DNA from: Brevundimonas sp. UBA7635
Lineage (GTDB): Bacteria; Pseudomonadota; Alphaproteobacteria; Caulobacterales; Caulobacteraceae
Direction of reading: 5' to 3'
NCBI GenBank assembly: GCA_002483865.1
Contig: DLIT01000159.1
Coordinates: forward strand, 4,640-16,143
DNA length: 11,504 nt
Every line of letters begins with the position of its first letter. Positions within the stretch are counted from its first letter, which is position 1. Positions 1-5,872 of this stretch are shown piece by piece. Under the pieces are notes generated by a model, which saw nothing but the letters and a program-made list of their open reading frames with translations, made no database searches and was not told where the DNA came from. Made by a program: the position numbers and the translations under genes.

Positions 1-87
1 GGCCGAGGCATCGATCATCCACAGCCGGGGCTTCATAGCCTGAGCAGAAGGGGCGTTCGCGGCGGATTCGGTCGAGGCATCAGTCAT
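1..87 (-). CDS. polA: Probable DNA polymerase I, N-terminal fragment (runs off the left edge)
   Basis: This is an open reading frame on the minus strand that starts with ATG at 87-85 and stays open to the edge of the window, giving 29 codons. A polar, alanine/serine-rich leader of about 17 residues is followed by MKPRLWMIDASA. That string resembles the first beta strand of the 5'-nuclease domain at the start of bacterial DNA polymerase I, which typically reads like RLWLIDASGYIFRAY, where the Asp binds metal. DNA polymerase I fills gaps and removes RNA primers during replication and repair. The gene has the same orientation as the upstream obgE, 186 bp away. The identification rests on about a dozen residues, so another protein with a PIN/FEN-like N-terminus cannot be excluded. 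No strong Shine-Dalgarno sequence is visible. Confidence 0.55.
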   Translation of the reverse strand, partial: MTDASTESAANAPSAQAMKPRLWMIDASA

Positions 88-162
88 GCCCCGAACATAG
101 GGACTCCGGCGCGTCCCGTCATCGGTCTGTTGGTGCCAGGGTTTAACGCTTAGCCTTGGTGG

Positions 163-212
163 CCCCACCACCGCTACGCGGTCCTTCTTCTCCGCAAGCG
201 GACGAGGCCGCC
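163..212. repeat. Palindromic extragenic repeat (REP-like), copy 1
   Basis: Two adjacent short palindromes lie in the gap between obgE and the probable polA. The first is ACCGC-TAC-GCGGT (170-182) and the second is TCCGC-AA-GCGGA (191-202). The arrangement of a 5-bp hairpin with a 3-nt loop, then a pyrimidine-rich spacer, then a second hairpin followed by GAGG matches the better preserved element at 11412-11460. I therefore read it as a diverged member of the same intergenic repeat family. It could also serve as a processing or stability hairpin at the 3' end of the obgE message. Confidence 0.45.
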
Positions 213-231
213 TAATTAATGGCCGCGTCGG

Positions 232-266
232 GTCGGGAGGTCCCCGAAGGGGCCGACGAGCGCGGC
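232..266 (-). terminator. GC-rich stem-loop just after obgE (possible transcript end)
   Basis: Directly after the tandem stop codons of obgE, the minus-strand transcript can fold GGcCCC(TTCG)GGGaCC around a C(UUCG)G tetraloop. This is enclosed by CCGCG...TCGG pairing with CCGACGCGG further downstream. No U-tract follows, so it does not meet the usual intrinsic terminator rule. It may be a 3'-end stabilising structure or act with Rho. Confidence 0.35.
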
Positions 267-273
267 CAACTTA

Positions 274-1359
<1,086 letters not shown>

Positions 1360-1385
1360 TTACAGGCCACAGGCAAAATCCGCGT

Positions 1386-1421
1386 AAAGACAAACCCCCG
1401 CAGCCGAGCGCCACGGGGGTT
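1386..1421 (-). terminator. Intrinsic terminator after the entericidin-like gene
   Basis: On the minus strand AACCCCCG (1421-1414) pairs perfectly with CGGGGGTT (1400-1393) across a 13-nt loop. It is followed by TGTCTTT, a short U-rich tract. It sits 18 bp past the stop of the 46-residue lipoprotein gene and upstream of obgE, so it should separate the stress locus from the housekeeping gene. Confidence 0.75.
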
Positions 1422-1439
1422 GTCAGGGGGAGGAAGGTC

Positions 1440-1580
1440 TTAATTTTTGGTTTCGCGGGCAGCATCGGAGACGGCCGAGCCAGCCGCCTGGGTGTCCCTG
1501 CCCAGACCTTCAACCGTGTTGCAGGCAGCGACCGTGGTAAGCATAGCGGCGGCAGCCGCCAGGGCGAAAATCTTGCGCAT
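1440..1580 (-). CDS. Entericidin EcnA/B-like small lipoprotein
   Basis: This 46-codon gene runs from ATG at 1580-1578 to TAA at 1442-1440. The product has a basic start (MRK), a hydrophobic signal segment (residues 4-17), a lipobox VAAC with the lipidated Cys at position 20, and a short polar tail NTVEGLGRDTQAAGSAVSDAARETKN. This is the typical architecture of the entericidin family of tiny lipoproteins, which are linked to stationary phase and stress. The molecular function in alphaproteobacteria is not settled. A Shine-Dalgarno AGGA lies 9 nt before the ATG. Upstream is a perfect EcfG-type promoter (1632-1656), and an intrinsic terminator follows. It is therefore a self-contained stress-regulated gene just past the 3' end of phyK. 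Its product would sit in the outer or inner membrane after Lol sorting. Confidence 0.88.
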   Translation of the reverse strand: MRKIFALAAAAAMLTTVAACNTVEGLGRDTQAAGSAVSDAARETKN

Positions 1581-1631
1581 GGGCCTTGTTCCTAACCAGC
1601 GAGTGCGGCGATTGGCACTCCGAGATCAGGA

Positions 1632-1656
1632 AACGCGCCCATAGGCTGCCGGTTCC
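1632..1656 (-). promoter_or_regulatory. EcfG/SigT-type promoter for the entericidin-like gene
   Basis: On the minus strand the -35 element GGAAC (1656-1652) is separated by 16 nt from the -10 element CGTT (1635-1632). This exactly matches the consensus of alphaproteobacterial general stress sigma factors. Transcription would begin near 1625, leaving a leader of about 45 nt before the lipoprotein ATG. Confidence 0.85.
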
Positions 1657-1670
1657 TGCTACGCTGACGA

Positions 1671-3419
1671 TCAATCGTCGGCTTGACCCGGGCGGGCCGG
1701 GGCGCGTGGCGTGACGAAGGTGAGCCGCGCCACCGAGCCGCCGCCGGAGGCGGCGACGATCTCGGCCTTGCCTCGCAACTGCTTGGCAAAGGCATCCATC
1801 AGGGTGCGACCCACCCCTGTGAATTCCCCCTCCGGCAGACCGGGGCCGTCGTCCTGGACCTCCAGGATGCTAGAGTCGCCCATCACCTTGAAGCGCACCA
1901 CCAGATGGCCGCCGCGCCCGGCAAAGGCATGCTTCTGGGCATTGGTCAGGGCCTCGACCAGCCACAGGGCGACCGGTGCCAGCCGATCGGGGTCAATAGG
2001 GATCTGGTCGGCCTCTACCTGACTGGTCACCAGTGGACCGCGAATGGATTCACTGGCTACCAGCTGGCTGACCAGCTCATTGAGGAAGGTCTGGCTGTCG
2101 GCGTCACGTATGTCACCGCTCTGGTAAAGGGTGCGATAGATCAGGGCCAGGGCGGTGATCCGCTGGCGCGTATCGCCCAGGGCCGCCCGGGCGGCGGTGT
2201 CCACCACCGTCCTTTGCTGCATCGACAGCAGGGACGAGATGATTTGCAGGTTATTCTTCACCCGGTGATGGATCTCGCGCATCAGCGCGTCCTTTTCGTC
2301 CAGAGCATCCAGCAGATCGCGGTCTCGGTTGGAGATGGTCTCGCCCAAGGTTCCCAGGGTACGGGCCAGATTTCGGATTTCGGCGGGGGCATGTTCAGCC
2401 TGGACCGGCCGGACCGAAAAGCGGCCTCGGGTATAGATGGCGGCGATCCGCTCCAGATAGTTAAGCCAGCGGATCACAATCCGCTCGGACAGAAGCATGA
2501 CCGAGACAAAGGTGACGATCCAGGTCCCCAGCGGCAGCAGTAGGGAGCCAATCGGGTTCAACCGGGCCCAGGACAGAACCCCCTGCGCGGGTGCCCCCAG
2601 GACCACATAGACGTCGCGCGCCACCAGGCGCGAGGCGGCATAGTCGTAGCGGCGGCCCTCGGCCGTCGAGGCGGTGAAGATGCTGACGTTCTCGTCGCGC
2701 GGAAGCCGCAGCGCGGTGGGCATGGCCTCGGACTGAAAGGTGAAAGCCTGGGATTCCGTGGCAGCCAGGATCTGCCCACGCGCATTGATCAGGGCCGTCT
2801 GGGAGCCTGGGGGCAGGGAGGGGTCATCATTGGATGGCTGCAGGCTGGCGATAGGAATTTCGGCAATGATGGCCCCCTCGAACCCGCCGAGGGGGCGTTC
2901 GGAGCGCACGGCGACCAGCAGCGTCTCTGGCAGATCGTCGAGGCGGCTCACCACGACTCTTTCTCCTGCCCTCAGCCGTTGGAACCATGGGCGGTGATCT
3001 ACGGTCGTGCCGGTGACTGGGTTATCTGAGCTGACTGCGCTGCTCTGTGAGGCGCAGGTCAAATGACCTGAAGCATTGTAGCGCTTCAGTCCCTGCAGGC
3101 TGTCGATGCGGCCCACCAGGGCAGTCAGGCGCGGCTCGCAATAAAAGCCGTCTGCTTCGGGCGACAGCGTCTCCAGCAGAACCAGGGTGCTGTCGATCTG
3201 GCTGCGGGCTTCCGACGCGCTGCGCAGCGCCGCCTGCTGCAGGTCCGTTCGACGCTCTTCGCCCTGGTGCTGGAACCCGCTCTGGGTCTGGACAGCACTG
3301 AACAGGAGGATGGGCAGCAGGGCAGCGGCCATGGCCAGACCCAGCCGAAAGCGAATGCCGTGAATATTGGTGCGACGGAACCAGCGTCCGAGGTCGCGAC
3401 CACCTCCTGTCACGGTCAA
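1671..3419 (-). CDS. phyK: Membrane sensor histidine kinase of the HisKA_2 family, PhyK-like
   Basis: This is the probable kinase that phosphorylates PhyR to start the general stress response. The 582-residue protein has TM1 at about 24-44, an extracytoplasmic sensor region at about 45-289, and TM2 at about 291-312. A HAMP-like linker follows to about 365. The HisKA_2 dimerisation/phosphoacceptor motif EIHHRVKNNLQII carries the acceptor His near 385. The HATPase has the N-box ALTNAQKHAF (Asn493), G1 motif DDGPG (523-527) and a GVGRTLM lid motif. Cys94 and Cys122 lie in the sensor region. The gene directly follows sigT with a TTGA overlap, so it is translationally coupled and co-transcribed from the nepR promoter. 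The start is ambiguous: the TTG at 3419 is the longest, a GTG at 3413 is possible, and the first ATG, near 3332, would cut into TM1. The name rests on family and synteny; other HisKA_2 or HWE kinases also feed PhyR. Confidence 0.88.
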   Translation of the reverse strand: MTVTGGGRDLGRWFRRTNIHGIRFRLGLAMAAALLPILLFSAVQTQSGFQHQGEERRTDLQQAALRSASEARSQIDSTLVLLETLSPEADGFYCEPRLTALVGRIDSLQGLKRYNASGHLTCASQSSAVSSDNPVTGTTVDHRPWFQRLRAGERVVVSRLDDLPETLLVAVRSERPLGGFEGAIIAEIPIASLQPSNDDPSLPPGSQTALINARGQILAATESQAFTFQSEAMPTALRLPRDENVSIFTASTAEGRRYDYAASRLVARDVYVVLGAPAQGVLSWARLNPIGSLLLPLGTWIVTFVSVMLLSERIVIRWLNYLERIAAIYTRGRFSVRPVQAEHAPAEIRNLARTLGTLGETISNRDRDLLDALDEKDALMREIHHRVKNNLQIISSLLSMQQRTVVDTAARAALGDTRQRITALALIYRTLYQSGDIRDADSQTFLNELVSQLVASESIRGPLVTSQVEADQIPIDPDRLAPVALWLVEALTNAQKHAFAGRGGHLVVRFKVMGDSSILEVQDDGPGLPEGEFTGVGRTLMDAFAKQLRGKAEIVAASGGGSVARLTFVTPRAPARPGQADD

Positions 3420-4024
3420 TCTCGCTTGGTGCCGCTCAGCCGGTCCGCATCGGCAAGAATGGAACCCATGGCCTCGCCTGCAGCCCTGCCGTCACGGCTG
3501 TAACCGCCGCGTTCCAGGGTGGCCTGGATAGCCTTGCGTGCTCGCGAAACCCGGCTTTTGACCGTGCCGACGGCGCACTGGCAGATCTCGGCGGCTTCTT
3601 CGTAGGCAAAGCCGCCGGCACCGACCAGGATCAGGGCTTCGCGCTGCTCCTCGGGCAGGGTTTTCAAGGCTTGGCGCAGTTCGTCCAGGGCAATCGGGGC
3701 CTCAGGGTCATCCACAGCGACCAAGGTCCGTTCGGCCGCTTCCTGGTCCAGCTGGGACTGGCGCCACGAGCGGCGTTTTTCCGAGTAGAACTGGTTGCGC
3801 AGGATCATGAAGGTCCAGGCCTTCATATTGGTGCCCATCTGATAGCTGGCGCGGGCATCCCAGGCCTTCATCATGGCTTCCTGGGCCAGGTCGTCCGCCG
3901 CCGTGGCATCGCCGGTCAGGGTGCGGGCAAAAGCGCGCAGGTGGGGGATAAGCGTAACCAGCTCAGCCTTGAAGCTGGCATCGTCAGCGGACGGGGGCTT
4001 TGGCTGAGCACCAATGCTAGTCAT
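3416..4024 (-). CDS. sigT: General stress ECF sigma factor, EcfG family
   Basis: This is an extracytoplasmic function sigma factor that directs RNA polymerase to GGAAC/CGTT promoters during general stress. The product is 202 residues. Sigma region 2 is at about 18-85 (DDLAQEAMMKAWDARASYQMGTNMKAW and following). Region 4 is at about 113-168, with the helix-turn-helix YEEAAEICQCAVGTVKSRVSRARKAI. A C-terminal tail of about 35 residues extends beyond it. The ATG at 4024 overlaps the nepR stop as ATGA and is preceded by GGGGAGG 4 nt upstream, inside nepR. This is the usual coupling that keeps anti-sigma and sigma factor in balance. The protein is held inactive by NepR and released when phosphorylated PhyR captures NepR. 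The sigT promoter site upstream of nepR indicates positive autoregulation. Confidence 0.95.
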   Translation of the reverse strand: MTSIGAQPKPPSADDASFKAELVTLIPHLRAFARTLTGDATAADDLAQEAMMKAWDARASYQMGTNMKAWTFMILRNQFYSEKRRSWRQSQLDQEAAERTLVAVDDPEAPIALDELRQALKTLPEEQREALILVGAGGFAYEEAAEICQCAVGTVKSRVSRARKAIQATLERGGYSRDGRAAGEAMGSILADADRLSGTKRD

Positions 4025-4224
4025 TGCGCCTCCCCTGACGGGGTTTTTTCATCGGCTCGCTTGAGGATAGCCAGGAATTCGTCGGGTATAGGTTCGTTCA
4101 CAACCTCATCGAACATATGGCGAAGCTTAACGCCGATGGCCTGCTGACGCAGTCTTACTTCTTCAAGCCCCTCTGTCCCGTCAGGAATGTCTGGGCGAGG
4201 GTCTGCTTGCTTAGGATCAATCAT
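4021..4224 (-). CDS. nepR: NepR anti-sigma factor
   Basis: This 67-residue protein binds and inhibits the EcfG sigma factor and is itself titrated by the sigma-like domain of phosphorylated PhyR. The conserved NepR core is at about residues 29-57: IGVKLRHMFDEVVNEPIP and then DEFLAILKRAD. It carries the two helices that clamp sigma2/sigma4 or PhyR. The flanks are short, polar and probably disordered, as usual in the family. It is the first gene of nepR-sigT-phyK, and its stop overlaps the sigT start. The Shine-Dalgarno is weak (GGCGGCGACC region upstream of ATG 4224). A perfect EcfG-type promoter lies about 49-73 bp upstream. Confidence 0.96.
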   Translation of the reverse strand: MIDPKQADPRPDIPDGTEGLEEVRLRQQAIGVKLRHMFDEVVNEPIPDEFLAILKRADEKTPSGEAQ

Positions 4225-4272
4225 TGATTACGGTCGCCGCCCAACCTAGTGTTCTTGTATATGGAAAGCGAG

Positions 4273-4297
4273 AACGTCACTTTCCATCGATAGTTCC
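4273..4297 (-). promoter_or_regulatory. EcfG/SigT-type promoter of nepR-sigT-phyK
   Basis: On the minus strand GGAAC (4297-4293), a 16-nt spacer and CGTT (4276-4273) match the general stress promoter consensus exactly. The predicted transcription start is near 4266, about 41 nt before the nepR ATG. This supports autoregulation of the sigma factor operon. Confidence 0.9.
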
Positions 4298-4337
4298 TAG
4301 TTCAGGCGAAAAATATGCTCAAGCTTGTGCTGGGGCG

Positions 4338-4362
4338 GGAACCGTCGAGCTAGGGATACGTT
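4338..4362 (+). promoter_or_regulatory. EcfG/SigT-type promoter of phyR
   Basis: GGAAC (4338-4342), a 16-nt spacer and CGTT (4359-4362) are oriented towards phyR. The -35 elements of this promoter and the nepR promoter are back to back and 40 bp apart. The predicted transcript starts near 4369 and has a leader of about 45 nt. Confidence 0.9.
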
Positions 4363-4413
4363 GCCACCATCGACATTGGGCCATCCCGGCCTGTGTAACA
4401 GTTGGGGAAAAGC

Positions 4414-5202
4414 ATGAGTTTGTTGGCCAGACTGGCCCCGCATCTGCCCTATGTGCGTCGGTATGCCAGAGCGCTCACCGGCGACCAGACGACGGGCGAT
4501 AACTATGTGCGCGTCGCCCTTGAAGCCCTGGCTGCCGGTGAGCGCCAGTTGCCGTCGGATATGACACCGCGGGTTGCCCTCTATCATGTCTTCCATACAA
4601 TCTGGTCGGCCACCGGGGCCCAGCTTGAAAGCGGAAGTCCGGATATCGGGGACGCCGCCCAGCGCCTGATGCGCATCTCACCACGTTCGCGTCAGGCTTT
4701 TCTGCTCACCGCCCTTGAAGGTTTCACGCCGTCTGAGGCTTCGCAGATTCTGGGTGTCGAACCGCGCGCGGTAGAGGCCCTGATTTCGGAGGCCCAGTCG
4801 GACATTGATGCCGAATTGGCGACCGATGTCCTTATCATCGAGGACGAAGCCATTATCTCGGCTGACATCGAAAGTCTGGTTCGCGAACTGGGTCACAAGG
4901 TGGCTGGCACAGCCACGACCCACGACGAGGCTCTGGATGTTATCGCCTCGCATCGCCCGGGCCTGGTCCTGGCCGATATCCAGCTGGCCGATGGCTCGTC
5001 CGGCATTGATGCGGTCAAGGATATCCTGAAGAAAATCGATGTGCCGGTGATCTTCATCACCGCCTTCCCCGAGCGGCTTTTGACCGGTGAACGGCCCGAG
5101 CCGACCTTCCTCATCACCAAGCCTTTCCAGCCGGAAACGGTCAAGGCGGCGATCAGTCAGGCGCTCTTCTTCCACCCGTCGCGGCATCAGGAAGCGGCCT
5201 GA
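4414..5202 (+). CDS. phyR: PhyR, general stress response regulator with sigma-factor mimic domain
   Basis: This cytosolic response regulator switches partners: when phosphorylated, its sigma-like domain binds NepR and frees the EcfG sigma factor. The 262-residue protein has an EcfG-like sigma2/sigma4 domain at about 1-125, with no DNA-binding function expected. A receiver domain follows at about 138-250. Visible receiver residues are the acidic pair E143/D144, phosphoacceptor D188 in LVLADIQL, T216 in FITAF and K236 in LITKPF. I chose the ATG at 4414, giving MSLLARLAPHLP as in relatives; GGGGAAA ends 3 nt upstream. A TTG at 4402 would extend the frame but overlaps that ribosome binding site. 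The gene diverges from nepR, has its own stress promoter and ends at an intrinsic terminator, so it is monocistronic. Confidence 0.96.
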   Translation: MSLLARLAPHLPYVRRYARALTGDQTTGDNYVRVALEALAAGERQLPSDMTPRVALYHVFHTIWSATGAQLESGSPDIGDAAQRLMRISPRSRQAFLLTALEGFTPSEASQILGVEPRAVEALISEAQSDIDAELATDVLIIEDEAIISADIESLVRELGHKVAGTATTHDEALDVIASHRPGLVLADIQLADGSSGIDAVKDILKKIDVPVIFITAFPERLLTGERPEPTFLITKPFQPETVKAAISQALFFHPSRHQEAA

Positions 5203-5226
5203 CGCCGATCACTGATTAGAAATCAA

Positions 5227-5254
5227 GCCTCGCCCTTACCGGGCGGGGCTTTTT
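5227..5254 (+). terminator. Intrinsic terminator of phyR
   Basis: GCCTCGCCC (5227-5235) pairs with GGGCGGGGC (5241-5249), with one G-U pair and a 5-nt loop. It is followed by five T. It lies between the convergent phyR and the 93-residue membrane protein gene. On the minus strand it has no good U-tract, so it mainly serves phyR. Confidence 0.88.
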
Positions 5255-5265
5255 CAATGGAGGTT

Positions 5266-5547
5266 TCAGGAGCGGGCCGAAGCCTCGGGCGCTGCTGGAT
5301 CGACGATGGGGCTTTCGGCGGTGTTGTTGTCAAAGGCCTGGGTTTCGGCCGCGCCGGATTCCCCGGCATTGCTGGCGTCAAGAGCGGGGCCATTCAGGGC
5401 GAACAGACCCAGAAGCAGAATGGCTGCGGCACCGGCCGAGACAATCAAAATCATCAGGATGCGGCGACCGGAACGGCCTTGCCGAACGTCCTGCACCTTG
5501 ATCTCTTCATGATCGGGGTGGATCGGGTCAGGTGGCACCTGTGTCAT
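5266..5547 (-). CDS. Small single-span membrane protein of the stress island, function unknown
   Basis: I do not recognise a named family. The 93-residue product has a charged, acidic-to-basic N-terminal segment (1-29, ending GRSGRR). One transmembrane helix follows at about 30-50 (ILMILIVSAGAAAILLLGLFAL), then a 40-residue alanine/acid-rich tail. The positive-inside rule predicts the basic N-terminus in the cytoplasm and the tail in the periplasm. The ATG at 5547 has AAGGA 7 nt upstream. A perfect EcfG-type promoter at 5591-5615 should give a leader of about 36 nt, so this is very likely a direct member of the general stress regulon. Its location beside phyR and divergent from the candidate sRNA suggests an envelope or signalling role in the same response, which is inference. 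Confidence 0.82.
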   Translation of the reverse strand: MTQVPPDPIHPDHEEIKVQDVRQGRSGRRILMILIVSAGAAAILLLGLFALNGPALDASNAGESGAAETQAFDNNTAESPIVDPAAPEASARS

Positions 5548-5590
5548 CGAAAGTCCTTTCCGGCAAAGCTTGTTTTCAGCACTCTAGGCC

Positions 5591-5615
5591 AACGCCAGGC
5601 ACAGGCCGCTGTTCC
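5591..5615 (-). promoter_or_regulatory. EcfG/SigT-type promoter of the 93-residue membrane protein
   Basis: On the minus strand GGAAC (5615-5611), a 16-nt spacer and CGTT (5594-5591) match the consensus exactly. The predicted start is near 5584. It is back to back with the sRNA promoter, with 26 bp between the two -35 elements. Confidence 0.87.
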
Positions 5616-5641
5616 GCCTTTTCCATAAGATGCGGTTATCG

Positions 5642-5666
5642 GGAACCGGGTGATGGCTTCGCCGTT
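5642..5666 (+). promoter_or_regulatory. EcfG/SigT-type promoter of the candidate sRNA
   Basis: GGAAC (5642-5646), a 16-nt spacer and CGTT (5663-5666) are on the plus strand. The predicted start is near 5673. No credible ORF follows before the terminator at 5755-5783, so the promoter appears to serve a short non-coding transcript. Confidence 0.88.
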
Positions 5667-5672
5667 ATCAGG

Positions 5673-5783
5673 AAGCGGAGGCGGCCTTGCCCCCCAACTT
5701 GACCGGCCTAGCCGGTTTGCTGCCTCTGCACCTCATTCTCGATGATGCTACCTGGCGGACCTGCAGAGGTCCGCTTTTTTTTT
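5673..5783 (+). ncRNA. gsrN: Candidate general-stress small RNA, GsrN-like
   Basis: A transcript of about 110 nt is bounded by an EcfG-type promoter and a strong intrinsic terminator, with no plausible coding frame. Predicted fold: GCGGAGGCGGC (5675-5685) pairs with GCTGCCTCTGC (5719-5729) over 11 bp with two G-U pairs. Inside lie a single-stranded C-rich stretch around CCCCCC (5690-5695) and a nested hairpin ACCGGC-CTA-GCCGGT (5702-5716). A linker (5730-5754) then leads to the terminator hairpin. Caulobacter crescentus GsrN is a sigma-T-dependent sRNA of about this size. It uses a C-rich loop in its 5' half to base-pair with targets such as katG mRNA. Architecture, size, promoter and GSR neighbourhood agree, so an orthologue is likely, but I could not compare sequences. 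The 5' end is estimated from promoter spacing. Confidence 0.75.
5755..5783 (+). terminator. Strong intrinsic terminator of the candidate sRNA
   Basis: A perfect 8-bp stem GCGGACCT/AGGTCCGC (5755-5762 and 5767-5774) with a GCAG tetraloop is followed by nine T (5775-5783). No protein-coding gene ends just before it on the plus strand, which is why it points to a short transcript from the promoter at 5642. Confidence 0.93.
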
Positions 5784-5872
5784 GGCATCTGCTCGACCGC
5801 GACACCTCGACATCGGCGAGTTAGGGATGGCCTACTGTCCTGACAAGCGCGTTCAGCGGGAGGGAGGACATC

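Noticed and set aside
88..273. tRNA or other structured RNA between obgE and the probable polA
   Set aside because: The hairpins do not form a cloverleaf and no T-loop consensus is present; a degenerate palindromic repeat explains them better.
1666..1679. Perfect palindrome GACGATCAATCGTC over the phyK stop codon as a terminator
   Set aside because: The stem is short and no U-tract follows on either strand. I see no real terminator here, so read-through into the lipoprotein gene is possible.
1683..2543. A 286-codon plus-strand open frame antisense to the kinase gene
   Set aside because: It lies wholly inside the well-supported kinase gene. Its translation is rich in Gln/Gly/Arg low-complexity sequence with no motif, which is typical of a shadow frame in high-G+C DNA.
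5784..5872. A promoter for the oxidoreductase gene
   Set aside because: No GGAAC/CGTT pair and no convincing housekeeping -35/-10 pair with acceptable spacing could be found; the gene must have one, but I cannot place it.
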